DNA of 64,000 nt from Candidatus Poribacteria bacterium (GTDB taxonomy: Bacteria > Poribacteria > WGA-4E > PCPOR2b): the NCBI GenBank assembly GCA_028819845.1, contig JAPPKS010000015.1, forward strand, positions 1-64,000. The letters are read 5' to 3'. Within the stretch, counting starts at the first letter, position 1, and each line of letters opens with the position of its first letter. The translations under genes were made by a program, and so were the position numbers. The notes under the pieces are model-generated. The model saw only the letters and a list, made by a program, of their open reading frames with translations, had not been told where the DNA came from and ran no database searches. Positions 8,654 through 18,082 of the stretch are shown in pieces.

Positions 8654-9763
8654 ATGTCCCTCGAAGGGTTACAGATTCAACTGATTGCGGCTGTCGTTGC
8701 GGCGGCATGCGCCTTGCCGGGTGTGTTTCTCGTATTGCGCCGTATGGCGATGATGAGCGATGCAATTAGCCACGCTATTCTTCCCGGGATTGTTCTTGCT
8801 TTCTTCATTACTAAAAATCTTTCATCACCAATCTTAATTATTGCGGCGGCGGCTACCGGCGTGCTAACCGTAAGTTTGGTTGAGCTGCTTAACCGCACGA
8901 GACTTGTCAATGTAGATGCCGCTATCGGCATCACATTTCCCGCCCTGTTCAGTATTGGCGTGATTCTCATCGCCCGCTACGCGGAAAATGTGCATCTTGA
9001 CACCGACGCCGTGCTATTGGGTGAACTGGCTTTCGCGGCGTTTCACCGGGTAGCGCTCTTTGGGCTGGACATCGGACCTCGTGCGTTTTGGGCAATGGCT
9101 GCAATTCTCATCATCAACATCGCCTTCATCAAGTTTTTCTATAAAGAATTGAAGTTGGCGACCTTCGATGCAGGCCTAGCTGCAACGCTAGGTTTCTTTC
9201 CCGGACTGATTCACTACGGTTTAATGACACTGGTTTCAATTACAATCGTCGGCGCGTTCGACGCTGTCGGGTCAATTTTGGTGGTCGCGTTGATGATTGC
9301 GCCGCCCGCTACGGCTTATCTGCTCACCGACCGGTTGTCTCGCATGATATGGCTTAGCGGTGCATTTGGTATTGCCAGTGGGATATCCGGATACTGGCTT
9401 GCACACTGTCTAGATGCTTCCATAGCGGGTTCGATGGCGATGATGGCGGGTGTCTTCTTTAGTTTCGCGTTTCTGTTTGCGCCCCGCCACGGCATCGTTG
9501 CCATCGCACGCCGCCGGGTAAGCCAACGTTGGGAATTTGCGCAGACGATGCTCGCGATACACCTTTTTAGCCACGAAGGACTGCCCGAAGCGGAGCGGGA
9601 ATCGCACGTTTATCACCTCAGCAGCCATCTCCACTGGGAACCGGATTTTGCCCGGCAGGTGGTCAGGAACGCCGAACGCCGCGGCTTTATTCGCAATCAC
9701 GGCGGTCGATTGGATTTAACCGACGAGGGGCGCGAGATGGCGCAGTTAGCACTCGTGGAATAG
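8654..9763 (+). CDS. Second metal ABC permease with C-terminal DtxR-like winged helix
   Basis: Paralogue of the preceding permease, about 369 residues. Multiple membrane helices include MSDAISHAILPGIVLAFF and VGSILVVALMIAPPA. A soluble C-terminal tail contains a winged-helix-like part (VRNAERRGFIRNHGG, LDLTDEGREMA). ATG 8654 overlaps no upstream coding sequence and lies 13 bases after a GGGGGAGG ribosome-binding site that is part of the end of the previous gene. The two permeases would form a heterodimeric pore, as in MntCD/TroCD systems. Confidence 0.85.
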   Translation: MSLEGLQIQLIAAVVAAACALPGVFLVLRRMAMMSDAISHAILPGIVLAFFITKNLSSPILIIAAAATGVLTVSLVELLNRTRLVNVDAAIGITFPALFSIGVILIARYAENVHLDTDAVLLGELAFAAFHRVALFGLDIGPRAFWAMAAILIINIAFIKFFYKELKLATFDAGLAATLGFFPGLIHYGLMTLVSITIVGAFDAVGSILVVALMIAPPATAYLLTDRLSRMIWLSGAFGIASGISGYWLAHCLDASIAGSMAMMAGVFFSFAFLFAPRHGIVAIARRRVSQRWEFAQTMLAIHLFSHEGLPEAERESHVYHLSSHLHWEPDFARQVVRNAERRGFIRNHGGRLDLTDEGREMAQLALVE

Positions 9764-9914
9764 ACCGTATCATCCGGATTTTTTGCTTGATCTTAGTATT
9801 CTCATCACCTATAATCTTCACGCATTCTTCAAATTTATAAACCTGCTTCATACGCGTACAAGCCCTCTGGCGGCAAGAAAGGACGCATGAAGATTTACGG
9901 CGGGGATAACGACT

Positions 9915-10284
9915 TAGGACTTACGCAGTTCAGTCATTTCTTCGGCTATGGCTGTAAGCAATGGGCAAGATGCCAGAGACTGAACTTATAGACCTGTCGC
10001 CCCTCTGGGGCTTTGGTATAGAGGGGTTTGATGTTTCTATACACCTGTCGCGCCGCTGGCGCTTAGGTGTGTGAAGTTTTGCCGTTTCTGCAAGCCCCAG
10101 CGGGGCGATAGGTGTATAGGAAACAGCGTAAAATCTGCGCTAAAGCCCCAGAGGGGCGACAGGTGTGCTGCATTGAGTTGGTGCTCGACAACCTTGATAA
10201 ATTGTCTTTGGTTGCGAGATTTCAACGTGAACAGAATCCTACAATCGGATACGAACCTTTGGATGTTCAACTGCGTAAGTCCTA
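9915..10284. mobile_element. MITE-like element, 370 bp
   Basis: Perfect 16-base terminal inverted repeats (TAGGACTTACGCAGTT at 9915-9930 and its complement at 10269-10284) bound a 370-base segment with no credible gene. No clear target-site duplication is seen. The interior carries four copies of a REP-like palindrome. The terminal sequence resembles ends of known bacterial insertion sequences, from memory only. Confidence 0.6.
9988..10166. repeat. Four REP-type palindromes in opposing pairs
   Basis: Copies of a CACCTGTCGCCCCTCTGGGG-like unit lie at about 9988-10013 and 10041-10065 on the plus strand, and in reverse orientation at about 10091-10115 and 10142-10166. Each contains its own GC-rich palindrome (GCCCCTCTGGGGC or variants with compensating changes), so single copies and pairs can fold. 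They lie inside the MITE-like element. Confidence 0.7.
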
Positions 10285-10316
10285 CGACCAATAAAATCTG
10301 CACCCTCCGTCAGGCG

Positions 10317-11588
10317 ATGCTTATAGATTATCCCAAACTCCGTCCCATCGAAATTTTCCCGGTAGAAGCCGAAGGGCGCCAGCTATTGTGTCTTCGGGAC
10401 GCTTTTCAGTACGTTTCTGAACCCATCTTTGTTCCCCGTGAAGTGCTTCCGATTCTGCAATATTTTGATGGACAACACTCCATCGTAGATATACAGGCGG
10501 AGTATGCCCGTAAGACCGGCGAAATATTGTTCAGCAATGTGATTACAAAAATTGCTGAAGAATTGGATGCTCACTTGATGATGGATAGTGAGAAATTCCG
10601 TGAATATCGACAAGAATTGGAAAGGGAGGTTCGAGAACAGAAAACCCGTCCCGCCGCCCACGCGGGCAGTGCATATCCAAGCGATGCCGATGAACTCAAA
10701 GCGCAGTTGACGGGCTACTTTCAGCCGCCGGAAGGGCCTGGACTGCCAAATGCGCCCGCCGAACCAGATAATGCATTGGTAGGTGTTATCGCGCCGCACA
10801 TTGATTTGAGGCGCGGCGGGTCGTGTTTCGCACACGCTTACAAGGAGATTGCCGAGCGGTCCGCTGCGGAAATTTTCGTCATCCTCGGCGTCAAGCACAC
10901 CGGCGGGAACGGAATGTACACAGCGACGTATAAGGATTTCGAGACACCGTTAGGGGCAGTAAAGACGGATACCGATTTCATTGATCTGATTCGACAACAT
11001 TACGGCGGAGATTTGTTGGAGGATGAGTTTTTTCATAGGAACGAGCACTCCATTGAGTTTCAGGCAGTGTTTCTGCAATCCCTTTTTGGCGAATCCCGGC
11101 GTTTCCAAATTGTCCCGATTATATGCAACTCCTTTGATTCGCTGCTGATTAACGGGAAACCCCCGCGTGATGAACCGCTGGTACAAGGATTTATCGAAGG
11201 ATTAAAGCGCGCAATCGAGGCGTGCGACGCTTCTGTCTGCATTATCGCTAGCGTCGATTTGAGCCATATTGGCAGTAGATTTGGGGACGGCTTTCGGCTT
11301 GATACGCCCGCGCTGCAGCGCATTCGAGCGTCGGACCTGGAAATGCTTGGTGCGGTAGAGCGCAGGGATTCTGGTGCCTTCTTGGAGACGATTCAACGCA
11401 CGAAAAACCGGCAGCGGGTCGATGGCGTGTGTCCGATTTACACGCTGCTTGAAACGCTGAATCCGGCGGCGGGGAAGCTGCTCCGATATGAGCAGGGACT
11501 CGAACCGGAGGCGAACTCGGTTGTGACGTTTGCAAGTATGGGGTTTTTTTGCGTGAAACGAGATTCGCGGCGCTTCTCTCGTGAATAG
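10317..11588 (+). CDS. Memo-like (AmmeMemoRadiSam system protein B) family protein
   Basis: About 423 residues. Residues 1-120 form an unrecognised N-terminal domain; after it comes a Memo-family domain with HAGSAYP, VIAPHIDLRRGG, FVILGVKHTG, EHSIEFQ and ASVDLSHIG motifs. These His residues resemble the metal-site residues of MEMO1 and of extradiol dioxygenase-like folds. In bacteria the family often lies with an AMMECR1 protein and a radical SAM protein, but neither is next to it here. ATG 10317 is chosen because upstream in-frame codons lie inside the MITE-like repeat element. Activity is unknown. Confidence 0.8.
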   Translation: MLIDYPKLRPIEIFPVEAEGRQLLCLRDAFQYVSEPIFVPREVLPILQYFDGQHSIVDIQAEYARKTGEILFSNVITKIAEELDAHLMMDSEKFREYRQELEREVREQKTRPAAHAGSAYPSDADELKAQLTGYFQPPEGPGLPNAPAEPDNALVGVIAPHIDLRRGGSCFAHAYKEIAERSAAEIFVILGVKHTGGNGMYTATYKDFETPLGAVKTDTDFIDLIRQHYGGDLLEDEFFHRNEHSIEFQAVFLQSLFGESRRFQIVPIICNSFDSLLINGKPPRDEPLVQGFIEGLKRAIEACDASVCIIASVDLSHIGSRFGDGFRLDTPALQRIRASDLEMLGAVERRDSGAFLETIQRTKNRQRVDGVCPIYTLLETLNPAAGKLLRYEQGLEPEANSVVTFASMGFFCVKRDSRRFSRE

Positions 11589-11878
11589 ACTTTGCCATAG
11601 AGCCTGTTTGAAAACCGTTGGGTAGAGCAATCAACCGAGTGTGTGTCGCGATTCGGAGATCGCTCCTACAGGAGTGTGTTCTCGTATGAGGGAATTCCGT
11701 ATTGAAAAGTCTAAATCCGTCTTCACGAGCAGCCGTGTTGGGGTAAACGCCTTGAATATCCCGAAATTTTGACCCTCATACGACCAAAAATTGGGTGTGC
11801 CACGTACCTTTGAAGCAGGCTCTTAAGACGCCGGAAAAAATACAACCATCTTATCCGCACCATGAATTTAAGAACATA

Positions 11879-14056
11879 ATGCTTAGTCTTCAAAATAATC
11901 ATAAAACCTCAATTTACATACGTTTTGCACTGATTCTCTTTCTCACAGTTTTCATCACAAATACGCTTTGCGCCCAGACAGAGCTGTTGCTCAAGATTCC
12001 AGAAACATCCGACCATGAGATTCGTCCTCTGAAAGCGCGTTTCAACATTAAACTGCGCTACCGCACACAGGATTACTCCATTGTTCAAGCTTACCGTAGT
12101 ACGCTGCCCGATTTGCCGTCCGCCGAAATCTTGGATTCGATCTCGCCCGGTTTCGATTACTACATCCTCATGCCAACGTCTACGCAGGAACGCACGAAGG
12201 TTGAGCGGTATGGAGAGATTATAGATGCGGCCGGCGGATTACTGCTTTTCAAATTGCGTACCGATTTCGAACCGGTTCTATTCGACCTGCCGGTGCATCA
12301 CCGCGCTAAATTGCCCGCTGATGTCGCCGTACCGGAGGTGGAATTTGTACCGTACGCACCAAGCGGCACAACACCGCCGCAACAGCAATCCGTAATTCGT
12401 GATTTGCTGAATCGGGTTGATTCCGATCAGTGGTTCAGGCAAATTATCGCGCTTGTCGAAAACGAAGATTTGAACCGGCCGGGGAGTTTTTTCAGGAGCC
12501 GATTCGCCCTACGGGTTCGCGAAGCGGTTCAACTCGACGGCAATCCCAAGCCGGACCACGCTTGCGACAATGCCGCAGACTACATTGCCGAACAGTTCCG
12601 AAGTTACGGCTTACAAGTCGAATTTGATCCGTTTCCTCACCGCCGCCGCACAGCGCTTGGCGATCCGGTAGGAGAATATGTTATGCGGAATGTGGTGGCA
12701 ACGCTGCCGGGCAAGGGGCCGAATAGAGACCTTATCTATCTAGTCACAGCACACTACGATAGCATCGCCTCCAAAACGCCGGGCTGGGAGCAGAGCTGGC
12801 ACACATTGCCTGCGCCGGGCGCATCGGACAATGCTTCAGGCGTCGCCGAAATAATCGAAACTGCGCGTATCCTTAGTAACACCGATTTCGACCATACTAT
12901 CAGGTTTATCGCCTTTACGGGTGAGGAATTGTTTCTCTTTGGAAGCAGACACTATCGAAATCTCGTAAAAGAGCGCGGCGATCAGATTGCGGGCGTTCTG
13001 AACTTCGATTTGCTCGGACACGATCCGGACGGTATTCTGGACATCCATGTCCTTGGGAACGAGCAATCGCAATGGCTGGTGCACGCCTTCGCGAAGGCGG
13101 CAGAGAAATATGACATTCCGGTCGATTTGCGCATGAAGAACGATCCGAGTTTTATCTTCAGCGATCATTCCCCGTTTTGGGACATTGGTATCCCTGCCGT
13201 GATGGTAGCGGAAGAATCTTCGCTTGATGCACCAGAGGAATCAATAGACTATATCCACAGCCAAGAAGACAGTCTGGCTAAAATCTCTCGTCCGTTGTTC
13301 GGGGAAATTGCCGTTAAATTGGGGGTGGCGACGCTTGCGGAACTTGCCCGCCCAATCAATCGTCCGGGCGAAGCGGACGAATTGCGTCCCGATATTTTCT
13401 GGGAATCCAGCGAGATTGAGTTTTCCAACCCGACGCCTACCGAAGGGGATGAGGTTATCCTGCACGCGAACGTTAAAAACGCGGGACCTATCGCTGTAAC
13501 GGGAATCAAGATTCGGTTTGTCGCCGAATCGCCCAACGGAGACTTTGAAGTTCTTTTGGATGAAGCGGTAAATCTCGACGTAGGTGAATCGAAAATGATT
13601 AGTGCGGCCTTCACCCCATCCGCATGGGGTGAATTTACGCTCCTCGCCACAGCGAACAGCGAGGTGCATTTCCTCGAGTCGGATTTCAGCAACAACCAGA
13701 TAGAAACGCCGTTGCCGGTCACCGATCCCGGCGTAACGGTCGAAAACGTCTATACATATCCGAACCCGATTGACTTCAACAGAGACGGGGCGTCCTTAAG
13801 GTTCGTATATACGCTTAGCCGCGATGCCGACATCACTATCGGCGTGTATAACGTATCCGGCGAAAAGGTTTTCGAAGAGCTGTTTTCGGCGGGGAGCAAA
13901 AACGGGAGATTAGGCGTTAATGATTCCTTTACTTGGTCCGGCCTGAAGACGTTCGGTGAGAAAGTTGCCCCGGGCATCTACGTCGGCCGAATCTCCGCGA
14001 CGGCTCTAAACGGCGCATCCTCGCAAGAAGAAACAAAGTTTGCCGTGATTTGGTAG
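11879..14056 (+). CDS. Secreted M28-family zinc aminopeptidase-like protein
   Basis: About 725 residues. A signal peptide runs from ATG 11879 to about Ala32 (TNTLCAQ). A unique N-terminal part is followed by an M28 peptidase core: TAHYDS, PGASDNASG, TGEELFLFGS and FSDHSPFW supply the two-zinc ligands and the catalytic Glu. After the peptidase come a CARDB-like Ig domain (about 520-610) and a C-terminal FlgD-like/type IX-sorting-like Ig domain (VYTYPNPID, then LSRDADITIGVYNVSG). Known M28 enzymes cleave N-terminal residues. The protein is probably exported to the envelope or outside. Confidence 0.85.
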   Translation: MLSLQNNHKTSIYIRFALILFLTVFITNTLCAQTELLLKIPETSDHEIRPLKARFNIKLRYRTQDYSIVQAYRSTLPDLPSAEILDSISPGFDYYILMPTSTQERTKVERYGEIIDAAGGLLLFKLRTDFEPVLFDLPVHHRAKLPADVAVPEVEFVPYAPSGTTPPQQQSVIRDLLNRVDSDQWFRQIIALVENEDLNRPGSFFRSRFALRVREAVQLDGNPKPDHACDNAADYIAEQFRSYGLQVEFDPFPHRRRTALGDPVGEYVMRNVVATLPGKGPNRDLIYLVTAHYDSIASKTPGWEQSWHTLPAPGASDNASGVAEIIETARILSNTDFDHTIRFIAFTGEELFLFGSRHYRNLVKERGDQIAGVLNFDLLGHDPDGILDIHVLGNEQSQWLVHAFAKAAEKYDIPVDLRMKNDPSFIFSDHSPFWDIGIPAVMVAEESSLDAPEESIDYIHSQEDSLAKISRPLFGEIAVKLGVATLAELARPINRPGEADELRPDIFWESSEIEFSNPTPTEGDEVILHANVKNAGPIAVTGIKIRFVAESPNGDFEVLLDEAVNLDVGESKMISAAFTPSAWGEFTLLATANSEVHFLESDFSNNQIETPLPVTDPGVTVENVYTYPNPIDFNRDGASLRFVYTLSRDADITIGVYNVSGEKVFEELFSAGSKNGRLGVNDSFTWSGLKTFGEKVAPGIYVGRISATALNGASSQEETKFAVIW

Positions 14057-14118
14057 AGGAGATATGTTTCACCGCGTGGGTTGAGCTTAGAAGAAATTCA
14101 CCATAGAGAGGCAATTTA

Positions 14119-14478
14119 ATGAAGACTGCGATAAAACAGTGGCTGGATACCTGCCGCGAGAAACATCAAGAGGGTGAATTGACAGATGGCGATTTCCTGC
14201 GATTGGAATCGCTTCTTGCCGAACGGAAACAGATGGTGCTTTACCTGTATTCGAAATCGACCAACATGCGTTCGCCCATCGCTAGCTGGGCTTTGTACGA
14301 TCCCACAAAACCTGATGAACCCACCCTTCCATCACAGGAGACACCATACGCCTCAGTCATCGAAGCGGTGTGCGACGGCTGGCGGATCGTTCAATTTCCT
14401 ATCTCGAAACTCTACCGGTTTTCGGATATCGATAACGCATACCTGGGTTATGAATTTATCTTGGAAAAATGGACGTGA
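14119..14478 (+). CDS. Hypothetical protein
   Basis: 119 residues, ATG 14119 with AGAGAGGCAA upstream. No signal peptide or membrane helix. The sequence is mixed charged and aromatic, with a C-terminal part (YLGYEFILEKW) that looks like a compact soluble domain. It lies between the peptidase and the PhyH gene with short gaps and may be cotranscribed with the latter. I do not recognise the family. Confidence 0.65.
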   Translation: MKTAIKQWLDTCREKHQEGELTDGDFLRLESLLAERKQMVLYLYSKSTNMRSPIASWALYDPTKPDEPTLPSQETPYASVIEAVCDGWRIVQFPISKLYRFSDIDNAYLGYEFILEKWT

Positions 14479-14532
14479 GATGATTTTGGGCAGGACAGAA
14501 CAGCGTTCCTATACCTCAACGGAAAGGAGTAG

Positions 14533-15327
14533 ATGATGATCGACGTTCAACCCACCATGGACGACAAGCGAGTGATGGAATTCGTTTCAAACGGATATGT
14601 CGTTCTTGAGGGTATTGTTTCGGACGCATTTAACCGCTATTGTGAAACGCTGCCGGGCGGGCAGATCGACGAATTCTTCAATACACCTGAGTTTTTCAAG
14701 GAAGTTATCATGACGCCGGAAGCTGCCGGGGTCGCCCGTTCACTTTTGGGCAAAGATTTCCTCGTGCCCGTCACGGCTCATCATCACCTGTTTGAAACAC
14801 CGCACACCGGCCAGTTTTGGCATTCCGACGGGATTTCCGAATATGGTTACGGCGTTCACCATCTCCAATGTTATTACTATCCCAAAGCGGTTAGCCTTGA
14901 GGACGGTCCAACAATGGTGCTTCCGGGCTCGCACTATCGATTAGTCGAACGAGAAGCCCTAGCGCATTACGGCAATATCATTGGGCAGCTCTCCTTGACC
15001 GTCCCTGCGGGTTCAGTTGTTATGACCCACTACGGCATCTGGCACAAGGCGGGGGCAAAGTTGAATTCGACGCGGCGCGGGATGATAAAATATTCCTATT
15101 TTCGCACCTCCCCGCCGAAGCGGGACTGGGTGACAGATACGGATAAAGTGCCGCCTTATGGCAACCAAGGCCGCCATGCCTACGCATCCGAAGTGGAATG
15201 CTACCGCGACCTGATTCGATGTGAACGCACATGGGCGTGGCTGTGCGGCGTGGAACCAAATGATGACGTCTGCCGGGGCGCGAAACTATTCATGGATGCC
15301 CGCCCGCTCGCGGACATCAGCTATTGA
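14533..15327 (+). CDS. Phytanoyl-CoA dioxygenase (PhyH) family protein
   Basis: 264 residues, ATG 14533 or 14536 after GGAAAGGAG. A Fe(II)/2-oxoglutarate oxygenase fold is supported by the HxD motif (QFWHSDG), a distal His (GIWHKAG) and a downstream Arg suitable for 2-oxoglutarate binding (STRRGM). Members hydroxylate diverse small molecules, and the substrate cannot be inferred. Such genes are abundant in Poribacteria-like genomes, which influenced the lineage guess. Confidence 0.85.
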   Translation: MMIDVQPTMDDKRVMEFVSNGYVVLEGIVSDAFNRYCETLPGGQIDEFFNTPEFFKEVIMTPEAAGVARSLLGKDFLVPVTAHHHLFETPHTGQFWHSDGISEYGYGVHHLQCYYYPKAVSLEDGPTMVLPGSHYRLVEREALAHYGNIIGQLSLTVPAGSVVMTHYGIWHKAGAKLNSTRRGMIKYSYFRTSPPKRDWVTDTDKVPPYGNQGRHAYASEVECYRDLIRCERTWAWLCGVEPNDDVCRGAKLFMDARPLADISY

Positions 15328-15538
15328 GTCGGCATACCCGCCGACAATAAACCATCTAATTCCCGATGTGCTAGACGAGGAGCAGAAACAATATGTGAAG
15401 GCATTAAGATTCGGCTGGCTTCGCTTCTACTCCTACGCACTCATTTATGAATGCGCTTTCCCTTGATGTTTATCCGAGCGATGGACAATTGAAAACTTGG
15501 GGCGAGTTCCGACGTTATCAAACGTGCATCTTTTTCGC

Positions 15539-15567
15539 TTGGCACGCAACCGCTATCAAGGTATAAT
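15539..15567 (+). promoter_or_regulatory. Sigma70-type promoter for the YceI/NPC-repeat gene
   Basis: TTGGCA (15539-15544), 17-base spacer, TATAAT (15562-15567). It lies in the 371-base gap after the PhyH gene, about 130 bases before the TTG start at 15699. Nothing else is recognised in the gap. Confidence 0.6.
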
Positions 15568-15698
15568 GTGCCCACCAGAACGTCTAAGCGGACAATCGAG
15601 TGGAAGAGACACGTTCCTGCTGCGAAGTTCTCAACACATTGAAATAGACACCTGTTTTCGAAAACCAAAGCAAACAAAACGTCGAAAGGAAGAATATC

Positions 15699-16700
15699 TT
15701 GCGTAAATTAACCTTGAGTGCCTTTTTCTTAGTTCTGATTGGATCTCTGATACTGCCAACCGTGAGTTTAGCCAGCGAAAACCCCTGTAATCCTTGCGCG
15801 GACGCAAGTGAAGAGCAGTCAAACCCCTGTAATCCCTGCAACCCGTGCGCGGCGAATCCGTGCAACCCTTGTAACCCGTGTGCGGCGAATCCATGCAATC
15901 CTTGTAACCCATGCGCGGTGAATCCATGCAACCCGTGCGCGCCAGGGGCAACGCTGTTCACAATTGACGATGACAGAAACACATTCACATTTGAGTCCAA
16001 GGCGCCGTTGGAAAAAATTATCGGCATGAGCAACAAAGTTGCAGGGCATGTTCATGTGAACCCGAACGATGTCACCAGCGGTTCAATGGCGAAATTTGAG
16101 TTGGACCTCGCAAGCATGTCGACAGGGATTGGCCTTCGAGATGAGCACATGCGTGACCAGTTTCTGGAAACGGACAAGTACCCTAAAGCGGTGCTCACAA
16201 TAGATACAGTTACGAAAGCGTCCAGCGATACGCTTATGGATCAAAAGCCTGTAACCCTAGATGCAAAAGGAACGCTAGAGTTGCACGGCGTAAAGAATGA
16301 GGTGCGCCTCGAAGGTATCACCGTGACCTTTCTCAAGGAAAATGAACAAACCAATATGAGGCTGCCCGGCGATCTTATACATATTGACGGCAGCTTTGTA
16401 TTGAAGCTTTCCGATTACAAAATCAAAAGGCCGCAGTTAGTCCTTCTCAAGTTGGACGACAACATCAAAGTCAGTGTTGATCTGTTTGGCACAACCGCCA
16501 AGATGTCGACGGAAAATCCGTGCAACCCCTGTAATCCGTGCGCGGCGAATCCATGCAACCCGTGCAATCCTTGTAACCCATGTGCGGCGAATCCATGTAA
16601 CCCGTGCAATCCTTGCAACCCATGTGCGGCAAATCCGTGTAACCCGTGCAATCCTTGCGCGGAAAATCCCTGCAATCCGTGTAACCCGTGCGGCAAATAG
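15699..16700 (+). CDS. YceI-family protein flanked by Asn-Pro-Cys repeat tracts
   Basis: 333 residues. The TTG start has AAAGGA 8 bases upstream and opens a signal peptide (about 1-26). Residues 27-83 are mostly NPC triplets interrupted by Ala-Ala or Ala-Val (13 Cys). Residues 84-265 are a YceI-like lipocalin-fold domain ([54 protein letters not shown]). Residues 268-333 are again NPC repeats ending CGK (17 Cys). YceI proteins bind isoprenoid quinones or similar lipids in the periplasm. The repeat tracts could bind metal or form disulfide-linked rods; both ideas are inference. It is monocistronic, with its own promoter and a downstream hairpin. Confidence 0.85.
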   Translation: MRKLTLSAFFLVLIGSLILPTVSLASENPCNPCADASEEQSNPCNPCNPCAANPCNPCNPCAANPCNPCNPCAVNPCNPCAPGATLFTIDDDRNTFTFESKAPLEKIIGMSNKVAGHVHVNPNDVTSGSMAKFELDLASMSTGIGLRDEHMRDQFLETDKYPKAVLTIDTVTKASSDTLMDQKPVTLDAKGTLELHGVKNEVRLEGITVTFLKENEQTNMRLPGDLIHIDGSFVLKLSDYKIKRPQLVLLKLDDNIKVSVDLFGTTAKMSTENPCNPCNPCAANPCNPCNPCNPCAANPCNPCNPCNPCAANPCNPCNPCAENPCNPCNPCGK

Positions 16701-16761
16701 ATAGCAGGCAGCAATCGTGAGAGGCATTAACGCTCTACGATTATTACAGTATCGTGTAATG

Positions 16762-16832
16762 GTAACCGTTCAGAATTTTACGGCTATATCCTGACTGAAC
16801 AGCATCAGCCCCTGAACGGTTACCTTTTTTTT
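16762..16832 (+). terminator. Inverted repeat with T-run after the YceI gene
   Basis: GGTAACCGTTCAG (16762-16774) pairs perfectly over 13 bases with 16812-16824 and is followed by eight T. The 37-base loop is unusually long for an intrinsic terminator, so it could also be a small mobile repeat acting as a terminator. Confidence 0.5.
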
Positions 16833-16902
16833 GCCCTTTCGATTTGGCGCTTATAGCCGTTTACATTCATATTTACACACATTCAAATACCACCCTGATA
16901 AG

Positions 16903-16937
16903 GGATCAACTGAGTGGATAGCGAAGGCGATAGTTTT
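16903..16937. repeat. Dispersed intergenic repeat, family A copy
   Basis: A GATCAACTGAGTGGATAGCG-like start followed by AAGGCGATAGTTTT. Related copies lie at about 2601-2633, 22972-23030 and 47901-47945, all in gaps between genes. Confidence 0.5.
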
Positions 16938-17087
16938 GGGGGTTGACACCTCTTTTTGATCGGATTGAAGGTAATGTGTAATTTTGAGTTGCGGTGACTA
17001 TAAGAGCAATCGTCCTGCGCTGCTCAAGATCATTGCAGCCGGAAGGTGAACTTTAAACTAAAGCGCGTAACACAAACAAGCAAACCA

Positions 17088-17837
17088 ATGGAAACGGAAA
17101 AATTCTGGTATTTGAAGCACACTAACATCTTTGCCGGCATGACGGATGTAGACTTCGGCGATCTAAATCGAATTGCGGACATGGTGCGCTACACTCGCCA
17201 CGAGCAGGTCCACGGCCGAGACGATTCGGACGATGTCATCTATCTGATCAAGGAGGGGCGGGTCAAAATCTACAAGCCTTTGCCGGAAGAAAAAGAGCTA
17301 ACGCTAGCGGTTCTTGAACCGGGGGAAATCTTCGGGGAGATGGCGATGTTTGAGGAGGAACCGCATGGCACAATCGCAGAGACATTGGATGACACGCTGC
17401 TTTGCGTCATACGCCGGCGAGACTTTGGAATCCTGCTGCGCAAAAGACCGGAGTTGGCAATGCGTACCGCGATTATCGTTGGGGTGAAAAGACGATTTAT
17501 CGAAAACCGGCTTGAAAATTTGGTGTTTCGGAGTGTGTCCTCGCGGCTGGCACTGCTGTTGATTGCCTTAGCGGAAAAAGACGGCATCCGCGAAAGCCGG
17601 GGAATCACGTTGAACGTAAAACTTTCAGAACAGAAACTGGCGCGTTTAACTGCAACTCCACGTGAGACAACCAGCCCGCTTCTCAATGAAATTGAACGCT
17701 TGGGGTATATCGAAATCCGGCGTCGCCGAATCAAAATTTTTAATCAGTGGGCATTGAAAAAGATTGCAGATGATAGAATGAGAGAATTATCGATTCAGGA
17801 AGATCCAGAACCGACAGATGACTTTGCGGGAATATAA
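17088..17837 (+). CDS. Crp/Fnr-family transcriptional regulator
   Basis: About 250 residues from ATG 17088; an in-frame GTG at 17046 is possible. An N-terminal cyclic-nucleotide-binding-like beta-roll (about 15-125; IYLIKEGRVKIYK, EPGEIFGEMAMF) is followed by a long dimer helix and a C-terminal winged helix with recognition helix around TATPRETTSPLLNEIERLG. Compared with CRP (R-E-x-x-x-R) the first Arg-Glu pair is kept but the third determinant is Pro, so DNA specificity may differ. No Cys cluster of the FNR iron-sulfur type is seen. It stands alone and is the only recognised transcription factor near the respiratory region. Confidence 0.85.
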   Translation: METEKFWYLKHTNIFAGMTDVDFGDLNRIADMVRYTRHEQVHGRDDSDDVIYLIKEGRVKIYKPLPEEKELTLAVLEPGEIFGEMAMFEEEPHGTIAETLDDTLLCVIRRRDFGILLRKRPELAMRTAIIVGVKRRFIENRLENLVFRSVSSRLALLLIALAEKDGIRESRGITLNVKLSEQKLARLTATPRETTSPLLNEIERLGYIEIRRRRIKIFNQWALKKIADDRMRELSIQEDPEPTDDFAGI

Positions 17838-18082
17838 GCACGCCGATGATTCGGTTAACCCTTTTGTCCAAGAGCTAGTTGGGCAGATTTGCTCATGCCA
17901 ACATTTCATTTGAAGCGGAAACGTGTGGAAATGCAGCCAAGTCAATTTAAACGGTTCAGAGAGATGAACTAATTGTTAAAGCGGAGGAGGTCAAACGCAC
18001 AATGGTTATTTATGACGCGACGATTTGCTCCGCTGAAACGGGTGTAGCTGTGCAGATTAACTACCCTTCCAAAATATAGAGA

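Noticed and set aside
9915-10316. N-terminal extension of the Memo-like gene (start 10071)
   Set aside because: The added codons translate REP palindromes and the right end of the MITE-like element.
15781-15950. Repeat array in the YceI gene as a CRISPR or minisatellite
   Set aside because: The repeats stay in frame and code for Asn-Pro-Cys units in a protein with a signal peptide, so they are coding repeats.
16762-16832. Riboswitch candidate from the long-loop inverted repeat
   Set aside because: It follows a stop codon and ends in a T-run, with no conserved riboswitch core recognisable; a terminator is the simpler reading.
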